Shown here piece after piece: positions 1 to 12,518 of a stretch of 64,000 nt of DNA; the first letter of the stretch is position 1, and the number at the start of each line of letters is the position of its first letter. The position numbers were made by a program, and so were the translations under genes. The stretch comes from Diadema setosum (Eukaryota > Echinodermata > Echinoidea > Diadematoida > Diadematidae): contig NC_092702.1 of NCBI RefSeq assembly GCF_964275005.1, positions 783,501 to 847,500 on the forward strand, written 5' to 3'. The notes under the pieces are model-generated. The model was given only the letters and a program-made list of their open reading frames with translations, had not been told where the DNA came from and did no database searches.

Positions 1-3000
1 ACTATTTCAACGTGAATTATGTTTCAAATCAGTATATTGTCATTAACCATTAAAAAGAATTATCTCAGTAACTTAACTACTTCATAAATAAAAATCAACT
101 CCAAATTTGATTGAAATTGTTGTATTAATTGAAATAGCAGTTTCTGAATGAAACCGGGGAATGCTGCCGTTGGTTTTGAAACGCCTTTGTACATTGAGCT
201 CTTGAATTGTGTAATGTCGGTATATTTGCAAATGTTTTATCGTGTAACAATGCTGCATTTGACGATTAAATTCATGTAAATGTTACAAAAACCTTGAGCA
301 TTACTGATTGCGTTTTTGTTCTGTTTGTTCCTCACAATTACTTTCTGCTGCATATCGCAGGGTTAGGTAAATCCTGTTTGTCAATTACGTGTATACTATT
401 CCTACTCAAGATGTACATGAATCATACCTCATAGTCAACATTCTGGCATACTAACACTTAAATATGTAAACGCCTTCTGTGTTCATCAGGAGAGCACGAA
501 TTGTTATTCAAGAAAACTCAGTGAAAAAAAATCACGTTCAAGAGGTTTTCTTATTGGCCCGATTTTCTTGTGAGTCACAAGTTGCAATCACTGACATGAC
601 TGACGTTAAACTGCCTAAAAGCGTTTCAGTCACTCTCTGATTTATTAAAATGAGGAAGGAAGAATCACACAATGCATTTCAGACACTTTCTACAAGGCAT
701 TCATTCAGTAGGGGCACTTTGAGATTATGTTGTCTGTACCTACTACTTTTTCATGTTAATGTTTCTGTTTAAAGGCATTATTTAATGGTAGATGATGAAA
801 CACAACCCTAGCTTTAGTGCTTCAAAATAGCTCTTGAATATTAGTTAGGGATGGAAACAACTAATGTAAGTATTTGAATCAGTATAATCAATGTCCAGTT
901 TTGTTAAATGTACAACATGTAAACAATATTTGTGATAAAAGTGTTTCTGGACCAAAACCATCTGCGGTTATGGTATAGTGAGAAAATTATGATATTTCCT
1001 TATATCTTAGGCCTTATTTCAAGAATTTTACAGTTTAGGTTGTTTTGTGATACGATTGAAGTACACATATGCATCAAATGTGATATTTCGAACATCTTTT
1101 AAATCACTGCATTCAGTGAAAATGTACCTTTAAAATTTGTACACGGTGTCTTCGAAATATTTCATTTTCCCTTGTGGAAGAAATTAGGATATCTCGATGT
1201 TAGCTCTGAGCTACTTGTGACACTCTCGGAAAAGACAGCTGAGGAGGGAGGATAGGGGGTGATAAGGCTACCATGAAAACTACTCTGATCTGGTACTCGA
1301 CTCGAGTTGTCGAAATTTATTCAGTTCAGAAGCACAGTTCTAAAAGGCATAATATATCAGATACTGAATCGAACACTTGATGAAGTACATCACCATCGGG
1401 CCTGGTTCACACACTAAGCTTGTCAAACACCACCGGGTCTGGGATACATACGCGCTTGTCAAACACCACCGGGTCTGCCACTGATGAGAGAGGGTGGCGG
1501 ATGAGAAGGCTACCACGACAACTACTCTGGTCTGGTAGTCAACTATAGTTGTCGAGATTTATACAGTATAAAACAGCTTGCAAAAGCTATCTCGCTTCAG
1601 AAACGAGCCTATTAAAGACGTGCGCAGTATTAAATTGGTATGAGATACTGAATCGAACCCTGACGGACATCAGAAAAAATCAATTCTAGCTTCGTGGAAA
1701 ATGTGCCAAAGGCCTATACGGCAAGCATATCTAATTATTAACACAATTCAAGGGAATCATCATCCTGTTTTGCCGAGAGGTAAATATTCATTCTGAATCA
1801 TGACCTTATATACTCGACCAAAAGTTGAAAACTAAATTGTCTACGGCAGAGCAGCCGTGGACAATTTGAGAGCTCAGACAACTACTGTCCTAGGCAGAGC
1901 AAGCGAACAAGTTTAGATGTTAAACACATTCTCTTACTAAGCTAGTTCCGTCTCGTCAATCTTCTTCGAGAAGACGACTTGAATAGAATTCGGTTCCAAG
2001 TGACAACAATACTGTTCCAGCTATATATCACTAATCAAAATCGGAAAAAAAGATGGACTCTGGCTTCGGAAAACAAGAATGCTATGGAAGCATACCTAAT
2101 CATATCCACAATTCCAGTCAACCAACGTTTGATAAACTGTCAATTTCCTACGCTACCGAAAAACAATCATCCATACTAAATACTGAACTTAACTCAACTC
2201 GACCAAAAGTTGAAAGAATTGTTTACGGCACAGCAGTCGCACAAATGGCAGGAAACGCAAACTGTAAGAGATTCCATACTCTTGTCAAAGACAATCTGTT
2301 TCACACAGACGACCGAGGTGTTTTACGGTTTAATACAAAAGACAGCACTAAGAACGGAAGAATGGACGCTGGCTTCGGAGAAAAAAAAAATCCTACAAAA
2401 GAATAATTATCACCAAACATTCATACTGAATTGTATCAAAAGTCGTCTAGGTCAGAGCGGCCGTACAAACCCACGCACAAATGACAATGAACAAACACCA
2501 CTGTAGAAGAAGTCGAAATCCCCACACAGACGGTGAAAAGAAAACTCCATGTATACAGGACTGGATGTCGCCCTGGCAGTTGTTGCTGTTCTGGACTCTT
2601 TTTCAACTCGCAATGGTGATTCGGTGTACTTGACAAGCCGTACGAGGGCGTGACACTGGAGGATTGCGGTGTGCCCAGAACTGCCATACACGAAACTTTT
2701 CGCGTTGGCCGCGCAGTCTCACAATTAGCGTCATCAGAAAATTTTCCGCCCTGTCTTCGTTTGTCGCAATTGGCCAAATATCGCACCAAGAAAATAAAAA
2801 AGGACGGAGACCAGATTACTGTTGGTGATGTTAAGTTTGGGATTGCCCCACTTTACTATTCACGGAAGCAGATCTCGATTTGAAGTGGGACGTGGACTCG
2901 GCAGCCTTCAGCCGCTCTAAATGTAATACAAACAGAAATTTATAGCTCACTCTCGGCTAGATATCGCAGCAGTACCTTTTGACTGCTTTTCGGCTCTTCT

Positions 3001-3139
3001 TTAACATGTACACTATTTGTCTCATTTGAAATAGGTCATATACGCTTGAGTCAAGAAAACAAGCTATACATAGGGCCTACATGATCGAACCTGACTACGA
3101 TTTGGGAAAACTTTGACCCAGGATATGCAATAATGTTAA
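1..3139. repeat. Satellite unit A (3.14-kb tandem repeat)
   Basis: First complete copy of the long satellite, starting at the phase ACTATTTCAACGTG, which recurs at 3140, 6285, 47628, 52131 and 60103. The unit contains smaller internal duplications: the stretch near 1266-1340 (AAGGCTACCATGAAAAC) returns in changed form near 1507-1580, a 'CACCACCGGGTCTG' motif occurs twice near 1430-1480, and a 'GACCAAAAGTTGAAA' segment occurs near 1817 and 2200. Short open frames exist, but their frames shift between units, so I regard the unit as noncoding. It holds a TATAAAA-like string near 1568 and a conserved stem-loop at 1836-1865. It could be centromeric, subtelomeric or simple heterochromatin; the sequence does not decide. 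Confidence 0.93.
1836..1865. other. Conserved stem-loop in the satellite unit
   Basis: A 12-bp stem (ATTGTCTACGGC against GCCGTGGACAAT, one G-U type pair) with a 6-base loop AGAGCA. The same hairpin is present in the other units that cover this position; in unit E near 53936 one loop base is changed while the stem stays. Function unknown. Confidence 0.6.
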
Positions 3140-6100
3140 ACTATTTCAACGTGAATTATATTTCAAATGAGTATGTTGTCATTAACCATTAAAAAGAATT
3201 ATCTCAGTAACTTCCTTACTTCATGAATAGAAATCAACTCCAAATTTGATTGAAATTGTTGTATTAATTGAATTAACAGTTTCTGAATGAAACCGGGGGC
3301 ATGTTGCCGTTGGTTTTGAAACGCCTTTGTACAATGAGCTCTTGAATTGTGTAATGTCGGTATATTTGCAAATGTTTCATCGTGTAACAATGCTGCATTT
3401 GGCGATTAAATTCATGTAAATGTTACAAAAACCTTGAGCATTACTGATTGCGTTTTTGTTCTGTTTGTTCCTCACAATTACTTTCTGCTGCATATCGCAG
3501 GGTTAGGTAAATCCTGTTTTGTCAATTACGTGTATACTATTCCTACTCAAGATGTACATGAATCATACCTCATAGTCAACATTCTGGCATACTAACACTT
3601 AAATATGCAAACGCCTTCTGTGTTCATCAGGAGAGCACGAATTGTTATTCAAGAAAACTCAGTGAAAAAAAAAATCACGTTCAAGAGGTTTTCTTATTGG
3701 CCCGATTTTCTTGTGAGTCACGAAATGCAATCACTGACATGACTGACGTTAAACTGCCTAAAAGCGTTTTAGTCACTCTCTGATTTATTAGAATGGGGAA
3801 GGAAGAAACACACACTGCATTTCAGACACTTTCTACAAGGCATTCATTCAGTAGGGGCACTTTGAGATTATGTTGTCTGTACCTACTACTTTTTCATGTT
3901 AATGTTTCTGTTTAAAGGCATTATTTAATGGTAGATGATGAAACACAACCCTAGCTTTAGTGCTTCAAAATAGCTCTGGAATATTAGTTAAGGATAGAAA
4001 CAACTAATGTAAATATTTGAATCAGTATAATCAATGTCCAGTATTGTTAAATATACAAAATGTCAACAATATTTATGATGAAAATGTTTCTGGACCAAAG
4101 CCATCTGCAGTTATATGGTTTAGTGAGAAAATAGTGATATTCCTTATATCTTAGGCTTTATTGCTAAAGTTGTACAGGGTAGGTTGTTTTGTGATACGAT
4201 TGAAGTACACATAATATGCATCAAATGTGATATTTAGAACATTTATAAATCACTGCACTCAGTGAAAATATACCTTTAAAATTTGTACATGGTGTGGTCG
4301 AAAATATTTCATTTTTCCTTGTAGGAGAAATGAGGATATCTCGATGTTAGCTCTGAGCTACTTGTGACACTCTCGGAAAAGACAGCCGAGGAGGGAGGAT
4401 AGGGGGCGATAAGGCTACCATGAAAACTACTCTGATCTGGTACTCGACTCGAGTTGTCGAATTTTATTCAGTTCAGAAGCACAGTTCTAAAAGGCATAAT
4501 ATATCAGATACTGAATCGAACACTTGATGAAGTACATCACCATCGGGCCTGGCTCTCACACTAAGCTTGTCACACACCACCGGGTCTGGGATACATACGC
4601 GCTTGTCAAACACCACCGGGTCTGCCACTGATGAGAGAGGGTGGCGGATGAGGAGGCTACCACGACAACTACTCTGGTCTGGTACTCAACTATAGTTGTC
4701 GAGATTTACACAGTATAAAACAGCTTGCAAAAGCTATCTCGCTTCAGAAACGAGCCTATTAAAGACGTGCGCAGTATTAAATTGATATGAGATACTGAAT
4801 CGAACCCTGACGGACATCAGGAAAAAATCCTTTCTAGCTTAAGGGAAAATGTGCCAAAGGCCTATACGGCAAGCATATCAAATTATTAACACAATTCAAG
4901 GGAATCATCATCTTGTTTTGCCGAGAGGTAAATATTCATTCTGAATCATGACCTTATATACTCGACCAAAAGTTGAAAACTAAATTGTCTACGGCAGAGC
5001 AGCCGTGGACAATTTGAGAGCTCAGACAACTACTGTCCTAGGCAGAGCAAGCGAACAAGTTTAGATGTTAAACACATCCTCTTACTAAGCTAGTTCCGTC
5101 TTGTCAATCTTCTTCGAGCAGACGACTTGGATAGAATTCGGTTCCAAGTGACAACAATACTGTTCCAGCTATATATCACTAATCAAGATCGGAAAAAAAA
5201 GATGGACTCTGGCTTCGGAAAACAAGAATGCTATGGAAGCATACTTAATCATATCCACAATTCCAGTCAACCAACGTTTGATAAACTGTAAATTTCCTAC
5301 GCTACCGAAAAACAATCATCCATACTAAATACTGAACTTAACTCAACTCGACCAAAAGTTGAAAGAATTGTTTACGGCACAGCAGTCGCACAAATGGCAG
5401 GAAACGCAAACTGTAGGAGATTCCATACTCTTGTCAAAGACAATCTGTTTCACACAGACAACCGAGGTGTTTTACGGTTTAATACAAAAGACAGCACTAA
5501 GAACGGAAGAATGGACGCTGGCTTCGGAGAAAAAAAAATCCTACAAAAGAATAATTATCACCAAACATTCATACTGAATTGTATCAAAAGTCGTCTAGGT
5601 CAGAGCGGCCGTACAAACCCACGCACAAATGACAATGAACAAACACCACTGTAGAAGAAGTCGAAATCCCCACACAGACGGTGAAAAGAAAACTCCATGT
5701 ATACAGGACTGGATGTCGCCCTGGCAGTCGTTGCTGTTCTGGACTCTTTTTCAACTCGCAATGGTGATTCGGTGTACTTGACAAGCCGTACGAGGGCGTG
5801 ACACTGGAGGATTGCGGTGTGCCCAGAACTGCCATACACGAAACTTTTCGCGTTGGCCGCGCAGTCTCACAATTAGCGTCATCAGAAAATTTCCGCCCTG
5901 TCTTCGTTTGTCGCAATTGGCCAAATATCGCACCAAGAAAACAAAAAAGGACGGAGACCAGATTACTGTTGGTGATGTTAAGTTTGGGATTGCCCCACTT
6001 TACTATTCACGGAAGCAGATCTCGATTTGAAGTGGGACATGGACTCGGCAGCCTTCAGCCGCTCTAAATGTAATACAAACAGAAATTTATAGCTCACTCT

Positions 6101-6284
6101 CGGCTAGATATCGCAGCAGTACCTTTTGACTGCTTTTCGGCTCTTCTTTAATATGTACACTATTTGTCTCATTTGAAATAGGTCATATACGCTTGAGTCA
6201 AGAAAACAAGCTATACATAGGGCCTACATGATCGAACCTGACTACGATTTGGGAAAACTTTGACCCAGTATGCAATAATGTTAA
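3140..6284. repeat. Satellite unit B
   Basis: Second complete copy, about 3,145 bp, in the same orientation as unit A and very similar to it by eye. Differences are scattered substitutions and small indels. It runs directly into unit C with no junction sequence, which shows true head-to-tail tandem order. Confidence 0.93.
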
Positions 6285-6448
6285 ACTATTTCAACGTGAA
6301 TTATATTTCAAATGAGTATGTTGTCATTAACCATTAAAAAGAATTATCTCAGTAACTTCCTTACTTCATGAATAGAAATCAACTCCAAATTTGATTGAAA
6401 TTGTTGTATTAATTGAATTAACAGTTTCTGAATGAAACCGGGGGCATG
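6285..6448. repeat. Satellite unit C, first piece
   Basis: The start of the third unit, stopping at GGCATG (6443-6448), where element 1 is inserted. The unit continues at 21680 without loss of sequence apart from the duplicated 6 bp. Confidence 0.93.
6443..6448. repeat. 6-bp target site duplication, left of element 1
   Basis: GGCATG stands immediately before the element tip and is repeated at 21674-21679 immediately after the other tip. The uninterrupted satellite (for example around 3298-3303) has one copy, so this is a real target duplication. Six bp is the length known for Polintons. Confidence 0.92.
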
Positions 6449-6524
6449 AGTAGTATGATCATGTACCGGTAGACACCTTAAATCCTGTCGTTAACACGGG
6501 AGTCTATGGCAGGATTCAGGATCG

Positions 6525-6532
6525 TGACGTCA
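6525..6532. promoter_or_regulatory. TGACGTCA box, outer copy, element 1 left tip
   Basis: A perfect palindromic CRE/ATF-type octamer 76 bp from the tip. It belongs to an imperfect tandem duplication of about 50 bp (CCTG.CGTTAACACG...GTCTATGGCAGGAT) spanning roughly 6483-6582, which carries a second TGACGTCA at 6573-6580. The mirror copies lie at 21590-21597 and 21542-21549 in the right arm. Confidence 0.7.
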
Positions 6533-8451
6533 TCAGTCCTGCAGTTAACACGCGAGTCTATGGCAGGATCCATGACGTCATCAAGATGTCGATTGCGCAA
6601 TACCATCATCGATGGTGCAATAAACGTTTTTGTTCGATATTGTTTATAGAGGTTCTAATCGCGGAGCATGACGGATAAGCCTCATAGACAACAATAGGAG
6701 GAGGAAATTTTGAGGATCAGTCGTGGAAATTAATCAATACAAGATTCCATAGAGAACAAAATGAAGAGAAAAAGCAAAAAATATGTAGCAGACTCGTAGA
6801 ACTCTACATAATCAGTAAGCCCCCCCCCCCCCTTCTGAATTGTCTATGCAGTGGGTGGTTAATTATTATTATGTCTATTTTGCCCGTGCTAGGTTCGCTA
6901 ACTGAATGAGTTAAAAGGGGAATATCTCTCTTTTCCAATATAAACATGTGGGTAGTTTTAGTCTTGGAAATATGGGTTATGAATATTGCTTTATCTTAGG
7001 GCTCTACATAGAATTACATGTTGCTTCTTAGGAGTCTTGGCCGGTAATGTGATCTCTGTTGCTGCGTTGTTATTATGACGTTATATCGTTTTAGTTTTTG
7101 CCAAATGAATGAGGGAATTATTCTGCTTTCTTCCGTTTATTGCACGTTATTTTTTTTTTTTGTTTATTGGCCGTTTGATAATTTGACGCGATAGTAAAAA
7201 ACACTTCCATATCGACAGCAAAACTCCCACAGGTACCAAACGATGCGTCATTCAACGAAAATATTGGTCCTAGTGTGGGCTCTTTATTTCTCTGATAAGA
7301 TTCCTATTGTCGCATGATGCGTTTTTTTCGCTTAGAGCAATTATGCGCTCTTAATTTGAAATAGTAAAATGCGCTTTAATCCCCATCCCCCATTGTTGTT
7401 TTTCACGTGCTAAGATTTAGCTCTCAAATTACATGCTCTTTCCTATTTAATGAGAGGTTTGTCATTATGTCACTTAGGAATGTTACAAACATGAACCCCC
7501 ACCTCGACCAGTACTGTACAGTCCCTTTAAACTCTGTTGAGGCACGCAGGTCTACACAAGCAGCCACCAATTCTCTGTGATTGTCTACAACTTGAGCGTT
7601 ACGTACGACTGTACTCTGTTGGTATTATATCTCCAGTGACTGTATATCTCGCATATTATAGTTAACTAAATCAAGATTGCTATTGATAGTAACCGCTATA
7701 CTCATATTCCCAGTTGTACCTGCTGTTGCGTCTTTAGATTGATCATGATTACACAATTTGAATTCATGTTCAAGTGCACAGGTCGTGCTGCGTTTGATGT
7801 CCATGGTTTCATGGCAGAAAGATCATTCCATAAGGGATTCACAACTTCTGTGAAAACGGATTTTGCGGATGGCGTTGGTGAACATTAACACCTACACATC
7901 AGCTAACTATACTTGTCACGTATTAAAGCCTACTTCTTCAACATTTCCTCTGAAGATAATCTTCTATAGCGGTAGATCAAGTTCTGCGTTAAATAGGGTG
8001 GTTCTATGGTGTGTTTTCTTTTTGTCATACGCGAGCGTGCGCCCCTATTGTACACTGTAAACATGGTATTGTTTTCGATGTATATTGCCCAGTGACAAGA
8101 ATTTTCCCCACAAAGACAGAAACAACGATGAAAGGGGATGTCATTAGCTTCATCAGTCCTAACAAGGCGATCAGAAAACGTCACATTACAGTTGAGTAGT
8201 TTTTATACCTCTCAAACTTTGATATTACTTCGTAACTGTGTGAAAAACCTTGCTCGCATGACGTAACAACCGACCCCCGTCATTAATGTTGAGTCGTGTT
8301 TTTGAGGTGCAGAAGGCAACATGCGTGATTTCGAATAGACATTTCCTTGTGAAAAACAAATTAAATCTCAGGTTTTGTTTTCTTAGACAACAGTTACATA
8401 ATTGCTTTGTTCTTTTCTATCATAATAAATTCATGTTATGTCCATTAAGAA

Positions 8452-8454
<3 letters not shown>

Positions 8455-8504
<50 letters not shown>

Positions 8505-8515
8505 ATATATATATA
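8455..8515. repeat. (TA)n microsatellite in the left arm of element 1
   Basis: Almost pure TA dinucleotide run. The mirror tract in the right arm is at about 19518-19583 and differs in length. Confidence 0.9.
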
Positions 8516-8892
8516 TCCTCCATCCACAGAAACCTGCGATTCCAGTAATGTACTGTATGAATATATACTAGTAGTATATTGAATATATAGTATATTTATA
8601 TAACTGTATGACGCAAGATAAAAAAAAATGATAATGTATTGGAATATCGCATGACATCATTAAAAAGTGTCACGATATTGATGTTCAGAAAAAAGAAACC
8701 AACGACAGAAGAAGCGTTGAGTTACCCAGATTAATCAAGTTCATGTTGGAAGTGATATTATCGTTGTAACGCCAGTGTGTCGTTAGTACAAGATGGCGAC
8801 CTGATTTGTTCAATAATATACATTGACTCAACGCATGGAGCAAGAAAATCTTGTCAGTCACACTCAGGTTATCACGCTAGTTTCATGGTTTG

Positions 8893-11864
8893 CGTATGAT
8901 TGTAAATGTTACCAATCCGTGAAGGGGATTGTTATACAGGTATGTTTAATACACCAACTATACTGCTGATGAAGAAAAAAGTCTCCAACTGCACAGTCAC
9001 CAAGAAGACAATAGACACTCGATCGTAATTTGAGTTAAATTATGTAGTGGGACTGGATTTTGTTTGTTTGTTGTTTTTTAATCATCAATCGCACTTCATT
9101 TTTTATTTGTTCGTTTTATCACGTGACCGTCTGACACTTGTCTGTCGTTGAATATTCAAGCTATGTGCGCGAAAATCACACAACCTATAGCTGTCAGATA
9201 TCATTCTTCGTAAGGTCATTCGATTTTTTGCTTTATCACGTGACCGTTGACACCCACCGTCCTTCGTTGAATATGCTGTATAGGTATTGACCTACAACTG
9301 TACACAGGAGATTGGCGAGTACACGTACAAAAAATCAATCTCGATTGTTTTTCTTACAGTACGGTGTCAGTTCTATACATGGTGGAATATCATTAATTAA
9401 CTCATTCTACTATCTGAAATACAAACAGGTACTTTGTATAAGTTCCTCTTAGACTTTCGGCATATTCGTAACCCTTTGGTTTTCTACTCTTCGAGACGCG
9501 GGTCATGTCGGGTCAGGTTGAGACGATGTGAGTCATCTTCCTTGGCCCTCAGTGGACTGCGCAATCGCTCATAGATCTCTCTGCCCCGCCATCAATCGAT
9601 AAATCCGCACAAGACTTACAATCATTGCTCAAAAGACAGAAGATTTGGCATAACCACGCTCGACTGACTACATCTCCCGTGCAACACACACTTTGCGTGT
9701 TTAACCGACATTCTACCACGTTTACTCTGGAGGTCTCCCTCATCTCTTTGTCTCTCTTGCTTTCCTCTTCCACTCAGCCCACACAAAAAAGGAAGTCAAT
9801 ACATTATTACTATGTAATAACTGTTAAAACAGAGTACGGGTACTGACAACATATCACCAAGCATTGCTAGCAAGGAGACATGACAGAAAGAGACTATATA
9901 CAATGTACTTGATTCATAGGCCTATCGATATGTCATTCAATGTTGCCCGATAGGACCTATTTGGCACGTGAAAATGTGGGGTGTAACCAACTTTCAGGTT
10001 TCATAACGGATCATTTTACATTTTCTTTATACACAGTAAATATATTCCCTCACCCTGATTATTCGCGAGCTACACGTCTTTCGTCTACGAATTCTTCTAT
10101 ATTGGTGGATCTCTATAAGCAACCAGCCTGATAAAATGGTGATCCCGAACTATTTGTGATTTTTAGATGCTTGAAGGCTTAGTTCAAAGACAATGAATAG
10201 AAACCATCAGGTATAATTATATCCGTCCGTTAGATCATCCCGCAAAGTAAAACTAACCACCCTCTGAAAAGTAATCGCCACTTTTTTGCTTCACGACAGA
10301 ATCTTCGAAGTAGGTCATGCTATGTATTATGTTGAAATAATTGCTGGTAGATGTCAACCCTTGGTATAGTACACGGGTGGATGCGAGAGTCATCACTAAA
10401 GGCTGATCTGTATACAGTGCTGTCTGTGTAGCATTCCTCCAACAAATCAATACCATCTACACTAATCCCTGCATTCGAATTCCCCGCTTGTGTGTTCGCT
10501 CTTCGCGACGTTCTATTGTATCAATTTGCTTTGCATCGATCTCTTTAGGAGCCCTTGTGCTTACAGTTTGGTAGCTCCATGGTTACGGGTCTTCACTCTC
10601 TCACCCAACCCCTTCACCGGAACGGGGGACAGTTTACTCTCTCTTCTTGTCCGGACAAGTTTTGACAGGTAGTCCGTGATAGAACTCTCTTGGTAGCACT
10701 GAGTGAAGGAGATGCATAAATAGGAGTGGGGCTTCTTCGTCATTTTACTTTCAACCACTACACGCTGATACTATATATGTCGAACACCAAGACGTTTATA
10801 CTGGTAAGTCACATACGTTCGGGAATTTTTACATGCATTCTAACTTGCCTATCATGTACTGTGCTATAATTTTCAACGCTATTACGGCTGCACTCAATCA
10901 CAGGTCTGGTGGTTGTATGGGCGTAGCTAGATCCTGGTTGTCACGTGCCTAACATAACAGGTGACATGTATACTGATGTGCGCATACTTTCTCACCTTCG
11001 GGAGAAACATTTTATGGAATGCTAGAATTTAGTTATCGTTGTGTATGTACGTTTGTTAAGTGGATTAGGAGGCAACACCTCTGCATAATCATATCATTCA
11101 ACAGAACAAAGTATACTGGAAACCCGGAAATCTCTTTGTCTCATCAAAGTACATGTAGGCCTACATGAAGTAGCATAGAACACAAAATGGAACGTACGTA
11201 GAGTATGGTTCATTATGAAAGAGATGTAAATAAGACTGTTAAAAATACGAACGAGCACTAATAGATGGACGAAAATTTTATAAACAATTTGAGTACAGTT
11301 CGATGTTGTAGGGTGGGTTACCTTAATGGGTAGCTATATCTCCCCTGTTGTGTTACTGTTTTAACTTTATGTCAGTTTAAAAGTGCATCGTATGGTACGA
11401 GTACAACATTCGGACCTGATAGATATGAGCAGTCATTTCGACGATTGTTTTTGGATTTTTTTTTTGTTTTGTCATCCGAAATACAAGGTTTGATAAAAAT
11501 GTGTACGTCATTTTTCTTAACATGACCAAAGTGACACCTTGCAAAACACTGCAGAGATTTGATGATTTTGATGACGAAAACAAAGTAAATGCTTTGTTTC
11601 TAGTTATTGCTTGTTACATGTTGTTCTGACTGTGATGTTTTAGTAACTGTGAGAGGTGCGTGGTCGCCACAATTACTTGATTACACGCTGATATTTGGAG
11701 AAGGTATTGTCAGTGATTCTATGAATATTATATCATGGTGTACCACGCATGAGTACATATCACATACCCCGAAATATCGATTACCAACGAGTCTTGTGAC
11801 GACACGACTTATCCACCATTTCGTTATGTATCGCTTATGATATCACATTTTTTTTTCTCGTTAA
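8893..11864. other. Noncoding interior of element 1, left
   Basis: About 3 kb between the left arm and the promoter array. Only short, unsupported open frames occur. The one structure I see is a direct duplication of about 120 bp around 9115-9275, sharing TTATCACGTGACCG and CGTTGAATAT. No gene, RNA or further transposon is recognised. Confidence 0.6.
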
Positions 11865-12518
11865 TAACAGCGGTGGATTTAAGTACGTGGTAGATCCTGA
11901 TCGGAGCTCATTTGCTGATCAACCGTCGTCCCGTGAACATCGACACAACGAACTCCCCTTCAGTGGCACTTGACGAAGGGTCTATGGTACATCTCTCTTC
12001 TCGTAGAAAGCGTACTATTGCGTGGTGACAGCTTGTCTTGGATGTTTGTTGTTGCCATGGAGACTATGAAAACAATGAAATTTCGTTCATAGTTAACGGC
12101 GGTGGATTTAAATACGAGGTAGAACTTGATCGGAGCTCATTTGCTGATCAACCGTCATGCCGTGAACATCGACACAACGAACTCTCCTTCAGTGGCACTT
12201 GGCGAATCGTCTACAGCACATCCCCCTTCTCGTAGAAAGCGTATTGCTTGGCGACGGTTTGTCTTGGATGTTTGTTGTTGCCATGGAGACTATGAAAACA
12301 ATGAAATTTCGTTCATAGTTAACGGCGGTGGATTTAAATACGAGGTAGAACTTGATCGGAGCTCATTTGCTGATCAACCGTCGTCCCGTGAACATCAACA
12401 CAACGAAGTCTTCTTCAGTGGTTCTTCATTTGACCGACGCTCTATACTGTACATTCCCCTAGCTCCCTGTAGAAAGTTTATCAGCGGTAACAGTACATCT
12501 TGGATTTCTTCTGTTACC
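11865..12518 (+). promoter_or_regulatory. Triplicated promoter/start-region module before the zinc-finger exon
   Basis: Three head-to-tail copies of a roughly 230-bp module begin near 11865, 12094 and 12320, each opening with GCGGTGGATTTAA and then GATCGGAGCTCATTTGCTGATCAA. Copies 2 and 3 contain the TATA-like string ATTTAAATACGAGG; copy 1 has ATTTAAGTACG. The modules end in CCATGG, at 12057, 12283 and 12519. Only the last leads into the long zinc-finger frame. The first two lead into identical 11-codon frames, so they may now act as upstream start sites or as decayed copies of the original start. Confidence 0.65.

Larger units (their letters stand above)
6449..8892. repeat. Element 1 left terminal inverted repeat
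   Basis: About 2.44 kb, matching the complement of 19141-21673. The inner limit is set by the last shared string, ending in TTTCATGGTTTG near 8892. It contains a (TA)n tract near 8455-8515, a TATA-like TTTTTATACC near 8199 that would point outward, and two TGACGTCA boxes. An 84-codon frame on the minus strand (8184-7930) has no ATG start upstream, and I do not call it a gene. Confidence 0.9.

Noticed and set aside
1470-1520. Hammerhead ribozyme core in the satellite (CTGATGAGAGAGG)
   Set aside because: The CUGAUGA-like string is present, but no matching GAAA box and stems follow at the required spacing.
2053-2883. Several 70-120 codon frames repeated in every satellite unit
   Set aside because: The same DNA is read in different frames from unit to unit and frames are interrupted differently, so there is no sign of coding constraint.
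7930-8184. 84-codon minus-strand frame in the left arm of element 1, with an 81-codon partner in the right arm (19852-20097)
   Set aside because: It has no ATG at its start (GTG preceded by an out-of-frame ATG TGA), no recognised domain, and two copies are expected anyway because the arms are inverted repeats. The in-frame 9-bp length difference is a weak hint only.
8286-8582. 98-codon frame across the TA microsatellite, and similar frames at 19373-19642
   Set aside because: Composition comes from the TA repeat (IYIYIY runs); not coding.
8893-11864. Hidden integrase or capsid gene in the unassigned parts of elements 1 and 2
   Set aside because: I looked for long frames and for typical motif strings (integrase zinc finger with DDE, ATPase P-loop) and saw none. 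Short or heavily spliced genes cannot be excluded without profile searches.
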